Source of the DNA: Ridgeia piscesae
Taxonomy: Eukaryota; Annelida; Polychaeta; Sabellida; Siboglinidae
NCBI GenBank assembly: GCA_025642075.2
Contig: JAODUO010001691.1
Location: 97,579-161,578 of the forward strand
DNA length: 64,000 nucleotides
Reading direction: 5' to 3'
The notes under the pieces are model-generated. The model was not told the DNA's origin. It did no database searches and worked only from the letters and a program-made list of their open reading frames with translations. Positions 39,001 to 44,600 of this stretch are shown piece by piece. Numbering within the stretch: position 1 is the stretch's first letter; every line of letters starts with the position of its first letter. Both the position numbers and the translations under genes were made by a program.

Positions 39001-40253
39001 CTTGTAAATTGCAATTAAATTGCTTAAGAAGCGGATGGTGGCACACAATATGATACTAGAATGAAATGGCAGGCTAACAGAGCATAACAAAAGTTACGTT
39101 TTTATTACGTTTATGAAAAAAACATTTACTTGTGCGCCAAAATACGAATTCGTCAACTGCATATGAACTGCGGTGAATTGCATTATATTATATCAAAATT
39201 TGTATTTTGGGATTGATTGAAAGATGAGCCAACAGTGAGCGTAATTACTATAGATATTAATATTTGGCCGACTTCGGCAATGTATCAATTAATTTGTGTT
39301 ATGGCTGCTGAGAGAAAGGCTATTTTAGACCGTGACAGCAGTACTATATTATCGCTCATTTTGCATCATCAGATGAGGCGTGTTGGATCTTAATTTATTT
39401 TTAAAAAAAACACCATTCGTGAGTTTTACTCAGTTCACCATTCGACTGTGTGTAATATTTTAACATAATACACATTGGTGTTGGTTGTCAATGTCAATTA
39501 GTTTTATAAATCATGAATAGACCATGCAACCAGCACATTGGCTTCAGTTGGTTTTGTGGCATTTTGGGGGGTGGGTGGTGGCGCCTCTGGCGGAATATAA
39601 TGTATAACGTGCCTCATTTATAATGCAGTTCCATTTCATGGACACCAACTATCACGTTATACTGAAACGCGACTGCATAATAGAAAGATTGCTAGTCAAG
39701 CAGGTTACATGCCGCAAAAATATTGATCATTGATGATTTCCTCGAATATTAACTAATAATTATTATCTACTAAAAAAAGTATATGTAAAATCACATCATC
39801 ACAGGCTTATGAAGGACGATTTGGCCCATGTAGCTCGCTGGCACCTGCTGCAGATACGGTTGATTCGGCCTATGCGAGCGCAAGTAAGCCAAACTTCACC
39901 GATTGCAGAAACGGACGATGGGCCGAATCTATAGATTCCCCGTCTAAGAATCAGGATATATTTACCGCGACAGTGATAACATTATGATGCAGCCATTGCA
40001 GAAACTTGGACAGCAGACCATACCACTTTTTACAACCAACGACGTTTGCTTGTGGTCGTAGAACTGTCTTATGAAACGTTCGCATAAACACAAGTTTACT
40101 AACTACAATATCCAATTATCGCTCACTTCGCGACGATTCTAACGTTTGACAATAAATGTTTGTATCTACAAACTATACGACATTATTCACATTGCACAGG
40201 TGATTTACCTTAAAGGTGTTTTCGCTTTGGTGGTGGGATGATTTATTTTTCAT
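4675..40253 (-). CDS. UTP20: UTP20, small-subunit processome component 20 homolog (5' 29 coding exons, 3' end outside window)
   Basis: UTP20 is a very large nucleolar HEAT/ARM-repeat scaffold of the SSU processome (U3 snoRNP), needed for early 18S pre-rRNA cleavages; that role is family knowledge. Twenty-nine exons on the minus strand give about 1190 codons in conserved order, against roughly 2800 residues for the human protein. Recognisable stretches include [15 protein letters not shown] at the start, [57 protein letters not shown] and [14 protein letters not shown]. The start ATG at 40253-40251 was chosen because its exon matches the family N-terminus and splices in phase to the next exon. 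Introns carry most of the minisatellites. Two single-base frameshifts (about 11165 and 36335-36338) break the frame and look like assembly errors or recent lesions. The gene runs off the left edge after the exon at 4675-4752; no further exon was found in 1-4674. Confidence 0.95.
5363..5558 (-). CDS. UTP20: UTP20 exon 28
   Basis: Reads [20 protein letters not shown] and ends [14 protein letters not shown]. The acceptor gtccag at 5559-5561 is preferred to an upstream AG at about 5585: it keeps phase and gives family spacing ([13 protein letters not shown]). Donor CAG|GTAAAA. A long TG microsatellite begins about 40 bp upstream in transcript sense. Confidence 0.92.
5601..6070. repeat. (TG)n microsatellite tract with three imperfect GTGAGTGTGAGA(C)GCAC-type inserts
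   Basis: Long runs of TG are interrupted by three related segments containing GTTGTGCATGTGTTGTGAGTG-like text followed by GAG-TGCACATATG. The compound unit appears to have been duplicated about three times. It sits in the intron between UTP20 exons 27 and 28. Confidence 0.9.
6356..6434 (-). CDS. UTP20: UTP20 exon 27
   Basis: Reads [20 protein letters not shown] then IKKQQ; acceptor cctcag, donor GG|GTAAGT. It corresponds to the family stretch ending DLSKVLPL-RQ. Confidence 0.9.
6500..7100. repeat. Degenerate GTGACAACATG-type array after the exon 26 donor
   Basis: Many irregular copies of TGTGACAACATGG and TGTGACAATGTGG, best preserved near 6720-7090. In transcript sense the array starts within ten bases of the GTGAGT donor of exon 26, whose following bases (GTTGTCACAGCATGTTGTCA) already have the repeat text. 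Confidence 0.75.
7105..7271 (-). CDS. UTP20: UTP20 exon 26
   Basis: Reads [20 protein letters not shown] and [20 protein letters not shown]; among the most conserved UTP20 stretches (LYGRM, LRFLAGTQP). Acceptor gatcag, donor CAG|GTGAGT. A degenerate GTTGTCA-type array starts a few bases after the donor. Confidence 0.96.
7914..8039 (-). CDS. UTP20: UTP20 exon 25
   Basis: Reads [20 protein letters not shown] and ends [11 protein letters not shown]. It matches the family RLL-D-SFK-E--FSI-E--- and LFPILMR motifs. Acceptor gttacag, donor AG|GTGGGA. Confidence 0.95.
8545..8630 (-). CDS. UTP20: UTP20 exon 24
   Basis: Reads [20 protein letters not shown] then SHKCLTPY; the DCIMTY motif is diagnostic. 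Acceptor atttcag, donor CAG|GTCGGT, phase 2. Confidence 0.95.
8890..8980 (-). CDS. UTP20: UTP20 exon 23
   Basis: Reads [20 protein letters not shown] then [10 protein letters not shown]. It matches FSKF-NP--LYLE-KL in the family. Acceptor gtttcag, donor GAC|GTGAGC. Confidence 0.94.
9355..9531 (-). CDS. UTP20: UTP20 exon 22 (acidic insert)
   Basis: Starts [20 protein letters not shown], followed by an acidic stretch ([19 protein letters not shown]). The family has an acidic low-complexity linker at the same place. Acceptor tttgcag, donor AA|GTGAGT. Confidence 0.94.
10091..10352 (-). CDS. UTP20: UTP20 exon 21
   Basis: Contains [20 protein letters not shown] and [20 protein letters not shown], ending SPLLFRFIE; acceptor ctcacag, donor GA|GTAAGT. 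It matches the family LLW-AL--FP and SPLFLRFI motifs. Confidence 0.95.
11038..11193 (-). CDS. UTP20: UTP20 exon 20, with -1 frameshift
   Basis: Starts VALRYLLGM in phase 0 from exon 19. It then must change frame to read [20 protein letters not shown], both parts being family hallmarks. One base is missing near 11164-11168. The exon ends AADLS, donor CTG|GTGAGG, in phase 1, correct only after that shift. Confidence 0.92.
11386..12622. mobile_element. Non-autonomous pogo/Tigger-like DNA transposon, TA target site
   Basis: The left end CAGTAGAACCCCTCATTTAC is matched in inverse orientation by the right end, whose complement starts CTGTGGAACTCCTCATGAAC; each is flanked by TA. CAGTAGAAC ends with a TA duplication are typical of pogo/Tigger elements. 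Several GGGTGGTCGTT subterminal repeats lie inside the right end. There is no transposase ORF, so it is a 1.24-kb deletion derivative in the UTP20 intron 19. Confidence 0.65.
12766..15590 (-). repeat. 30-bp minisatellite made of the UTP20 exon 19 5' splice site
   Basis: About 94 copies. On the minus strand each unit runs GTACGTCTGTCTCTTGGGTC then ATACAGTCAG, so every junction reads CAG|GTACGT, the authentic donor of exon 19, preceded by text like the exon's last codons (CTTGGGGCATACAGCCAG). Variants include GTACAT, GTATGT and, in at least two distal units (around 12934 and 13264), the full consensus GTAAGT. Because 30 is divisible by three, the exon frame stays open (VRLSLG(S/P)YSQ), apart from a 3-bp loss near 13869 and a 1-bp loss near 15009. 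Plus-strand variation is mainly ATGACCC/ATGGCCC and TGACTG/TGGCTG. Confidence 0.95.
15576..15725 (-). CDS. UTP20: UTP20 exon 19, whose 3' end is the seed of the 30-bp array
   Basis: Fifty codons, [20 protein letters not shown] to [13 protein letters not shown]; acceptor ccaccag, donor CAG|GTACGT. It aligns with the family stretch (Y/S)R(E/D)KLLH(L/I)RKL--DVV. Splicing from this first donor joins VALRYLLGM in exon 20, as in the family. The last exon bases and the first intron bases are repeated about 94 times downstream in the transcript, in a unit of ten codons that keeps the exon's frame open. Confidence 0.93.
16109..16177 (-). CDS. UTP20: UTP20 exon 18
   Basis: Twenty-three codons, [20 protein letters not shown] then EMQ; acceptor ttctag, donor CAG|GTAAAC. 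It matches the family (K/R)-LLT-RIL--F motif. Confidence 0.92.
16321..16580 (-). mobile_element. 3' fragment of a Penelope-like retroelement (C-terminal tail)
   Basis: The minus-strand peptide at 16376-16570 contains [25 protein letters not shown] and VWDSLLTT. This resembles the C-terminal part of Penelope-like GIY-YIG proteins (pattern A-V-DRE-------KEAI-I-K then WD-LL). The following text, GCCACCGATGTTGGTCGAAA then CGTTGATG, is a frequent 3' motif of such elements. It is truncated and has no RT domain. It lies in the intron before UTP20 exon 18. Confidence 0.6.
17086..17236 (-). CDS. UTP20: UTP20 exon 17
   Basis: Reads [20 protein letters not shown] and ends [11 protein letters not shown]; acceptor gttgcag, donor CACAG|GTATTG, phase 0 out. 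A TTACAGGTAATCCCAGG-type array begins at its acceptor. Confidence 0.92.
17241..17770. repeat. About 25-bp array (TTACAGGTAATCCCAGGTATG) with AT interruptions, at the exon 17 acceptor
   Basis: Degenerate copies of TTACAGGTAATCCCAGGTATG are separated by TA-rich runs. In transcript sense the last copy (CCTGGGATTACCTG) runs into TTGCAG, the acceptor of exon 17, so the array again begins at a splice site. Confidence 0.8.
18537..18645 (-). CDS. UTP20: UTP20 exon 16
   Basis: In the phase set by exon 15 it reads [20 protein letters not shown] then [15 protein letters not shown]. This matches the family segment after LPHIRPL. Acceptor gtttcag, donor ACG|GTGAGA. A different frame gives a longer but unrelated ORF. 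Confidence 0.9.
19046..19176. repeat. (TATG)n / (TA)n microsatellite
   Basis: Runs of TGTATGTATG flanked by TA-rich text, in the intron between UTP20 exons 15 and 16. Confidence 0.9.
19363..19598 (-). CDS. UTP20: UTP20 exon 15, 20-30 bp downstream of the 32-bp array
   Basis: Contains [10 protein letters not shown] and [20 protein letters not shown]. Acceptor atttcag, donor ATCA|GTGAGT, phase 1. The 32-bp minisatellite lies directly upstream in transcript orientation. Confidence 0.92.
19630..21375 (-). repeat. 32-bp minisatellite next to UTP20 exon 15, acceptor-like units
   Basis: About 54 units. In transcript sense each carries CATTCTTTCATGTTCTGTCA then GG, that is a pyrimidine-rich tract and CAG|G. 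Variants TGTCAG, TGCCAG and TTTCAG keep the AG. The array ends about 30 bp before the authentic acceptor (CATTTCAG). Giant open frames through it are period artefacts. Confidence 0.93.
21720..21913 (-). CDS. UTP20: UTP20 exon 14
   Basis: Starts [20 protein letters not shown] and ends [11 protein letters not shown]; donor AACAG|GTATGC in phase 2, which fits exon 15. Reading through the donor continues open for about 19 codons, so a longer exon end is a weaker alternative. Confidence 0.9.
21993..22512 (+). mobile_element. MITE copy B (family also at 33561-34059), rearranged
   Basis: Segments 21997-22077 and 22340-22510 match the element at 33561-34059 in order and orientation, including ACCACAAATGCAGGGATTCC and the terminal GTGAAACCGACCCA. 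The reading frame LD(I/V)LYIHH-L---IR--K-AAK--RVS is conserved between copies. About 260 bp between the two matching parts have no counterpart, and the left terminus is lost. Confidence 0.6.
23033..23110 (-). CDS. UTP20: UTP20 exon 13
   Basis: Twenty-six codons, [20 protein letters not shown] then LPLFEK; acceptor ttgtag, donor AAG|GTACGC. It aligns with the family F-F-F--V-FA-K-F-QLFLP region. A (CT)n tract lies just inside the following intron. Confidence 0.92.
23533..23661 (-). CDS. UTP20: UTP20 exon 12, fused at its acceptor to the 22-bp array
   Basis: Forty-three codons starting [20 protein letters not shown]; donor GCG|GTAAGA. The acceptor TTTGTTGCAG directly before the exon is the last unit of a 22-bp array of about 170 copies, so the array begins exactly at the splice site. 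Confidence 0.92.
23662..27415 (-). repeat. 22-bp minisatellite made of the UTP20 exon 12 3' splice site
   Basis: About 170 units. In transcript sense the core is TCACTTGGTCTTTGTTGC followed by AGTC, GGTC or variants. The unit touching exon 12 reads CTTTGTTGCAG|ATG and is the functional acceptor. One variable position decides whether a unit carries an AG (GTTGCAG, plus-strand gactgc) or not (GTTGCGG, gaccgc; GTTGTGG, gaccac). Occasional deletions give 21- or 20-bp units. Confidence 0.95.
27731..27889 (-). CDS. UTP20: UTP20 exon 11
   Basis: Fifty-three codons from [11 protein letters not shown] to [18 protein letters not shown]. An internal AG at 27830 could act as an acceptor, but the longer form is open and fits the family length better. 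Donor AAG|GTATGT. Confidence 0.88.
28277..28417 (-). CDS. UTP20: UTP20 exon 10
   Basis: Forty-seven codons starting [20 protein letters not shown], ending CVWCPLL; phase 0 at both ends; acceptor ttacacag, donor TTG|GTGGGT. Confidence 0.9.
28690..28915. repeat. Long imperfect palindrome, about 100-bp arms
   Basis: The left arm 28690-28793 (starting AATCAAAAGTTTTCATTTTT) pairs with the right arm 28817-28915, around a loop of about 23 bp. The arms share AACATCAG/CTGATTTCTTCAG-type text and CCTGTAGAGG. A copy of the neighbouring 26-bp repeat lies on each side (28626-28655 and from 28925), so it looks like a MITE-type insertion into the array edge. Confidence 0.75.
28920..31618. repeat. 26-bp minisatellite
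   Basis: About 103 units of GATCCAGTTGACATGTAACA then AGAAGT. Variants swap TTGACA/TTAACA, GATCC/GTTCC/GACCC and AAGAAG/AGGAAG. Copies near 29000-29230 are shorter and more degenerate. It lies in the intron between UTP20 exons 9 and 10, more than 200 bp from either exon. Confidence 0.95.
31619..31790. repeat. TA/CA-rich microsatellite
   Basis: Mixed (TA)n, ACATATATACA and (CA)n runs between the 26-bp array and exon 9. Confidence 0.85.
31840..31917 (-). CDS. UTP20: UTP20 exon 9
   Basis: Twenty-six codons starting [20 protein letters not shown]. It matches the family's GVG-LLFEM-KGV motif. Acceptor cgacag, donor CAG|GTGAGG. The intron after it carries the 26-bp minisatellite. Confidence 0.95.
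32625..32684 (-). CDS. UTP20: UTP20 exon 8
   Basis: Twenty codons, [20 protein letters not shown], phase 0 at both ends; acceptor atgcag, donor GAC|GTAAGT. It continues the family alignment after FLMRK. Confidence 0.9.
33080..33164 (-). CDS. UTP20: UTP20 exon 7
   Basis: Peptide [20 protein letters not shown] then SFAFLMRK. It matches the family's AAESF-FLMRK motif. Acceptor ctttcag, donor AAG|GTGATT, ending in phase 0. Confidence 0.95.
33561..34059 (+). mobile_element. MITE copy A with GGGCC(G/C)-GTTTCAT terminal inverted repeats
   Basis: The left end GGGGCCGGTTTCATAGA and right end TTTTATGAAACTGGGCCC are inverted repeats. The interior shares long segments with 21993-22512. An ORF of about 79 codons includes [20 protein letters not shown] and [10 protein letters not shown], both echoed in the other copy. 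GGGCC-GGTTTCA ends are common in invertebrate MITEs. No transposase was recognised. Confidence 0.65.
34409..34603 (-). CDS. UTP20: UTP20 exon 6 ([10 protein letters not shown] motif)
   Basis: Begins [20 protein letters not shown] and contains [19 protein letters not shown], among the best-conserved UTP20 segments. Acceptor ccctacag and donor AC|GTGAGT. The sequence just upstream of this acceptor recurs three more times (34600-34800), each with the TTAACCC-TTTCCC core. Confidence 0.96.
34600..34805 (-). repeat. Four degenerate copies of the UTP20 exon 6 acceptor region
   Basis: In transcript sense the motif TTTAACCCTTTTCCCTACAG at the exon 6 acceptor recurs as TTAACCCTTTCCCACAGCTG (about 34672), TTAACCCTTTCCCACTGCT (34744) and TTAACCCTTCCCCAAAGCTC (34778). 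Spacing is about 35-70 bp. Confidence 0.65.
35030..35521. mobile_element. MITE with about 75-bp terminal inverted repeats and TTAA flanks
   Basis: The left GCGACATAATCAGTTCGTGG is mirrored by the right end, whose complement is GCGACATGATCAGTTCGTGA. The similarity continues through ATTGCAAAATCA and TATTATAGCG. TTAA occurs at both outer ends, as in piggyBac-type insertions, although only four bases support that. No coding capacity. Confidence 0.75.
35558..35628 (-). CDS. UTP20: UTP20 exon 5
   Basis: Peptide [20 protein letters not shown] then PML, with a split D codon at the donor GA|GTAAGT. It aligns with the family stretch before the [11 protein letters not shown] motif. Acceptor gtttcag. 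Confidence 0.93.
36045..36094. repeat. (CA)n(TA)n microsatellite
   Basis: A CA run followed by a TA run in the UTP20 intron between exons 4 and 5. Confidence 0.9.
36314..36376 (-). CDS. UTP20: UTP20 exon 4, with +1 frameshift
   Basis: Acceptor tttcag, donor CAG|GTGATG. The first part reads [13 protein letters not shown] in the phase set by exon 3. The last part reads AQLVHHQ in the phase required by exon 5. The two frames differ by one base at an A4 run on the plus strand (36335-36338). Removing one base of that run would join them, so the extra base is either an assembly error or a real lesion. Confidence 0.88.
36600..36960 (+). mobile_element. 3' end of a non-LTR retrotransposon (LINE) ORF2, frameshifted
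   Basis: The peptide [20 protein letters not shown] then [16 protein letters not shown], followed in another frame by [17 protein letters not shown] and a stop, is the classic C-terminal tail of CR1/L2-like reverse transcriptases. The 3' end carries an ATT microsatellite tail. TTATTATTATAAAAAT occurs on both sides (36561 and about 36943), a possible target-site duplication. It is severely 5' truncated and opposite in orientation to UTP20. Confidence 0.75.
37036..37102 (-). CDS. UTP20: UTP20 exon 3
   Basis: Acceptor ttttag; peptide [20 protein letters not shown] then HF; donor TTTG|GTTAGT, leaving phase 1. It matches the family region rich in F(F/E)G-L-KW-ELN-T-HF. Confidence 0.93.
37553..37633 (-). 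CDS. UTP20: UTP20 exon 2
   Basis: Acceptor tttcag; 27 codons starting [19 protein letters not shown]; donor CAG|GTAAGT. It aligns with the conserved (F/L)TFAERL region of the family. Phase 0 at both ends. Confidence 0.93.
38630..39675. mobile_element. Degenerate Tigger/pogo-like element (candidate)
   Basis: The left TAGTCATGCCTCTTCATAAC then GTTA is loosely mirrored by the right end, whose complement reads CAGTCGCGTTTCAGTATAAC then GTGA. TA flanks both. CAGTC(G/A)-CCTC-TATAACG ends resemble Tigger elements. The interior has no ORF. It lies in UTP20 intron 1; the match is weak. Confidence 0.4.
40209..40253 (-). CDS. UTP20: UTP20 exon 1 (start codon)
   Basis: Fifteen codons, [15 protein letters not shown], then donor AAG|GTAAAT. 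Length, composition and the SENTF(K/R) ending match the short first coding exon of vertebrate UTP20. Exon 2 follows in phase 0. Confidence 0.88.
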
Positions 40254-40324
40254 TGTGGAATTACTTTGTTACAGATGCATCTTACAACATAAACTTTGCC
40301 ATGTGGCTACGAGGATTACCAAGA

Positions 40325-40338
40325 TCCCCACAATGCAT
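40325..40338 (-). promoter_or_regulatory. Candidate ZNF143/SBF-like promoter motif upstream of UTP20
   Basis: In UTP20 sense the text is ATGCATTGTGGGGA, about 70-85 bp before the start codon. It resembles the TGCATT(C/G)TGGGA core of ZNF143/Staf sites found near many housekeeping promoters. This is only a motif match. Confidence 0.3.
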
Positions 40339-41529
40339 TTCGCAACACGATTTGGTTATTTCTATTCCCACTACGCGACGCCACTAACAGGCAATTTCAT
40401 GGCACCCGAACGCCTCCACAAAGGCCGGGCAAGGAAATTACATTTCTTTCTTTATGAACAATTTTTTTTTCGGTTTGGTGTTTTTATTCGTATTATAATA
40501 TGAATAGTATACATTATAGACATATACATCATAATTAATACAACTGTATTATCAGCACAACAGTAAATAATGCACGAAAAGTCGGCTAAATGCGCCTCTA
40601 TAATTATTTCAGCTTGACCATCGACAATCGTGCGCCGCTGCTGTATGTCGGCGCCGTTGCGATACAACTCACTTTCTACTTGCCTTCGCGCAACACATGT
40701 ATTGTTACATTTACGATGTTATGGAAATAGTATACAACAATGTTATTAAACCAAACAAAATATATAATAACTCTTGGTAGTGAATTGTGTAGCAAAGATC
40801 TACGTTGCGTCGTAATTCCGTAATATTTTAGTTTTTACATAGTCAATTATGTCATAATTGACGTTAGTGTTATTATAATTACCTATCAAATCATTTTGAA
40901 ATTAATTCACTGACATGATGGAATGCATTACCGAATTTATCAATATTTTATATGTGATCGTCGCATCATGTTGTATAAATAAAAAATATATATAAATAAA
41001 TATATAAAGTCACTCTTCACGGCAGAAACACCACGGAATAATTTACCAGAAACGTCAGTGTTTACAGCAACAATGAAACAAAAACTAACATAATAAAACA
41101 GGTTTTACGTCATTGCACTATACAGATAGCTGTATGTAATCTATACATTTCTTTCGTTCGAACGTAATTATTAATGTTATATTATAAATATCACATCAAA
41201 CATGCTGTCAACCGTATATGTATGCAGGCTACAGTGATCACTCGCAGACGAACCTGCATTATTGCAACGTCGACAAAACTGGCGAATGTATGCTTAATTG
41301 GAATAATTAATTAAGTGAAAACACTAGTCAGTACGGTGTACATACATATGCAACATATGCAGGTGTTTGTTATAGTGTGCAGGTCCATTTGTGTATTGAT
41401 TACACCAGGCGGTCCGTAGGCGTAGATAATACATACGTGCTTGTGAATCACCCACGGCACAGCGGCACAGAAGAGTTCATTTAGGTTTGGGTGCTTGCAA
41501 CTTCTGCTTCTGTTAAAAAAACGCACTCT

Positions 41530-41530
<1 letters not shown>
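40339..41530. other. Divergent intergenic region, UTP20-proximal part
   Basis: AT-rich, unique text with no convincing ORF or RNA gene. A strong donor-like ATTG|GTAAGTG on the minus strand near 41790 could end an untranslated UTP20 5' exon, but no matching acceptor before exon 1 was convincing. Confidence 0.4.

Positions 41531-41610
<80 letters not shown>
41531..41610. repeat. (TA)n microsatellite
   Basis: About 80 bp of uninterrupted TA in the intergenic region. Confidence 0.95.
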
Positions 41611-42129
41611 ATTACTATGATGTCGCTGGTAACATTAATTAAATTCCAATTTAGTTTGGCCATCACTGTATCTTTACAATGCATATTTTTAAATCGTTTG
41701 ATTATATGAATTAAATAAACTGCGTTTCCTTAAACTCTTATGTTAAATTGTCACTCAGCAACTAGATGCCGATGAAATAACAGTAATCACTTACCAATCC
41801 ATAGTCTCGCTTATAATCGACCCACGCTCGGCTGCGTAACTTCGCCGAGTTGAGGGGCTAAAAGGTGCTGCTGCTGGGTAATCGAGGCCGACCAATGCGG
41901 AGTTGTGCACCCAGGCCGCAAGATGAAGCAATACACGCAGACTAGTGGAGGAGACGATATACATATATTTTTTGTGATTGTAATTGAGTCAAAGACGTCG
42001 TTCCAATATAATCGTTGTTACATGTGTGCTTCCGCCGTATCAATTTTTGTCTGCATTTTTGTAGGCGCTTATGCGAAATGCAAACACGCTAACGATTAAC
42101 GTCCATTATAAAACAGTCTTGCGTTAATA

Positions 42130-42604
42130 GCAACATGTAACCAGGCGACGGCTACAGCGACGAAGAAGCCATATTCGCGACGACGATTTGAATCGCGTTA
42201 ATGGCTGTTGTTTTTGGCGTTTGCAATTGATTTACATAATACAGAACGTCTTGGCTATATGCGAGGCAGTAACACAGAGGCTGTTGTGGCACAGGTGACT
42301 TGCGTGCAATGCCAGCAATGTCTTCTAATGCCAGTTTGTTTGCAATGCAATAAACCACATGATGCACATCAATTGATCTTTTTTTACCCCGAAACGCACA
42401 CCTAATTACACCATATCTGTTCTTTTTTCTCTTCCACAAATAGCATTGACCATTTGCAGATAAACAAAACTTGTTTTCTGTGCTTTTTCTAGCAGTCCTG
42501 CCGCTACGACGATGGCGTACATCATGCAAAAAGGCACCCAACATCGGTGACTGCGTTGCCATGGATTTGCATAAACTTTTGCAGAGCACTGTTGATTTTC
42601 CCAT
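42130..42604 (-). pseudogene. Relic of a zinc-binding-loop / His-Me finger (HNH-like) endonuclease family gene
   Basis: The minus-strand frame from 42604 reads GQCYLWKRKKNRYGVIRCAF then RGKKRSIDVHHVVYC. It matches the C-LW----N-YG-I------------H(H/R) first half of the zf-His_Me_endon fold. About 42300-42310 the frame changes by one base and continues ASHLCHNSLCVTASHIAKTF then a stop a few codons later. SHLCHN--CV---H is the hallmark second half with the zinc ligands (C, H, C, C, H) and the catalytic-type His. The frameshift and early stop indicate a decayed copy. In animals these proteins occur as poorly characterised, often multicopy genes; whether this one was mobile is unknown. Confidence 0.7.
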
Positions 42605-42897
42605 TGGCGGCCATGTTAACGTTTTGTCAGATTATAAGGAAACTGGATCTTATTTCGTTCTTATTTCTTGACTATTGCTAAATCTCCAAATGTTATCATT
42701 GAACTTATTGAACCTGTAATGCAATAAAAATGTTGTGACGATCCGCCGCGATCTCATTCTTATATCTTGCTTATTCATAATTCGCCACGTTTTGAGCATT
42801 GAACCAATTAACCTGTTTGAATGGATTATGTTTTATAGTCTTCTTCTAGGAATCCAGTTTTACATTGTTTAATTTTTGGAATTATAACTACGCAACT

Positions 42898-43229
42898 GAG
42901 TTATTAATGCAATACACACTAATAAAAAGGGTATATTAGAAAGCGTGGTAATTTAATTGTTTCGCAATAGTCCTTTTCTTATTGTTTATATTTCATTTGT
43001 GTCCTTAGGCTTTGGGAAGGTGCGAACGTAATCGACTTCCAATTGTTGCTTATAGCTATATTGAGTACATCTTTTCGTTGTATCTTTGATTTATGGGCTG
43101 TGTGAACGTGGTTTGAGGCATGCCATATAGAGTAATCGAATGTGAACTCGTGCATTGCGTTGTTGACCAGATTCCTCCTTCTTTGATTTGTTAACACCCT
43201 TAATGTTCTTTATTGTTTCACAGAGCCAG
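42898..43229. repeat. Dispersed direct duplication, copy 1
   Basis: Begins TTATTAATGCAATACAC and ends near TTAACACCCTTAATGTTCTT. It is about 330 bp and aligns in the same orientation with 43628-43963, with many substitutions and small indels. It contains conserved text such as TATATTGAGTACATCTTTTC and GTGCATTGCGTTGT. Function unknown; could be an unclassified transposon fragment. Confidence 0.75.
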
Positions 43230-43326
43230 CGTAGATTTTATACTATTCCAGGACTCTGAGGCATCTCAATTTAAAATTAAATTATAATCGGAAACAGAAG
43301 ACGTATGATATCTTCCACGTTTGAAA

Positions 43327-43346
43327 CACACACGCACGCGCGTATA

Positions 43347-43391
<45 letters not shown>

Positions 43392-43425
43392 ACACGCATG
43401 CTCGCACGTAAGCACACGCGCGCGC
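43327..43425. repeat. (ACGC)n microsatellite
   Basis: Tandem ACGC units, partly degraded, lying between the two copies of the 330-bp duplication. Confidence 0.95.
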
Positions 43426-43627
43426 CTGTCCTATTGCAAGTTCCAAGCAGGAAAGTAGCATCGATCACGCAAAACAGTGAACTATTAAAAGAATCGACAC
43501 TTAAGATTATATAATCAACTGTAAGCCAATCAAACTACAAACGCACAGGCATATAACATTAATGCAATGCAATAAATACGCTTTGACAATCATTTGTGAA
43601 CTAATTCTTATTTATTTCCTAATAATA

Positions 43628-43963
43628 AAGTTATTAATGCAATACACTATATTGAAAAAGGGTAGACGGCGTGGTAATTTGCTTCACAATAGTTTATATT
43701 AAATTTGATTTGAATCCGTTGGCAGATGCGAACTCGATCGACCAGCTTTGCTATATTGAGCACATCTTTTCGTGTTGTTTCTTTGATTTATGAACGTTTT
43801 GAGGCAGGCCATAGTAATCGGCTGTCTACTCGTGCACTGCGTTATAGAGCAGATTCTTTCTTTCATGTTTTTTCTTTGATTTGTTACGACGCATTGAAAC
43901 AACGTACGGCAATTGAGTTAACACCCTTGTTGTTGTTGCGTTTTTTATGGTTTTACAGCCGTT
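43628..43963. repeat. Dispersed direct duplication, copy 2
   Basis: Begins TTATTAATGCAATACACTAT and ends near GAGTTAACACCCTTGTTGTT; direct counterpart of 42898-43229 (for example TATATTGAGCACATCTTTTC). Confidence 0.75.
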
Positions 43964-44317
43964 ACTTTAAACGATGTAATCATCACGTCATGAGCACATA
44001 AGAGATCAGTCGTTGGGCTCGACTGCAGAAAGCTTTAATTTAATCAAAGCACTACATTTGGGTGAACAATGCCACCATTTGATGCTGGCGAGTAACTACA
44101 AAAGAAATCCGTTATGCCTATAATCCCTTTCTTCCGATGACATCACTAAAGAAGAGCTGAGCAGATCTGGCGTGTAAAATTTGCCTCAGATCAGCGTACA
44201 TGCCTTATGATAATCACAGTTAGTACATTTGTTAACATAAATCTCCTACAAGAAACAACAAATTGGCATGCATTATTCTCAAAGTAAATGGTTTTGGACA
44301 AACGTCTTTCCGTTATA

Positions 44318-44600
44318 CAGTCATAAGCCACGGGAACAACTAGTTGTAATCAATCATTTGCCCGTCACCGTCACAACCCTCACACATATTTAGAAATACT
44401 TCTTAGATAAGCAGACACTGCTTACAACTAAAAAAATAAAACATGATGTTTAAAACAACCGACAAGCTATAAAGGCATATGCCTTGGGAACAACTTGTGA
44501 TCAATCAATGATTTTGCACACCATGTATAGTATACCTTTATCCTCACACATAATATTATTTACATATACATCTTAGATAAGCATACAAACAAATAAAAAA
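44318..44600. repeat. Two degenerate direct copies, about 115 bp
   Basis: CATAAGCCACGGGAACAACT...CTTAGATAAGCAGACAC (about 44322-44423) recurs as CATATGCCTTGGGAACAACT...CTTAGATAAGCATACAA (about 44476-44589). Origin unknown. Confidence 0.6.

Noticed and set aside
40216..40503. 95-codon plus-strand ORF starting MFSLWWWDD
   Set aside because: Antisense to UTP20 exon 1 and its upstream region; no family similarity.
41785..41880. Untranslated first exon of UTP20 ending in ATTG|GTAAGTG
   Set aside because: Good donor, but no convincing acceptor before the coding first exon; left as a note only.
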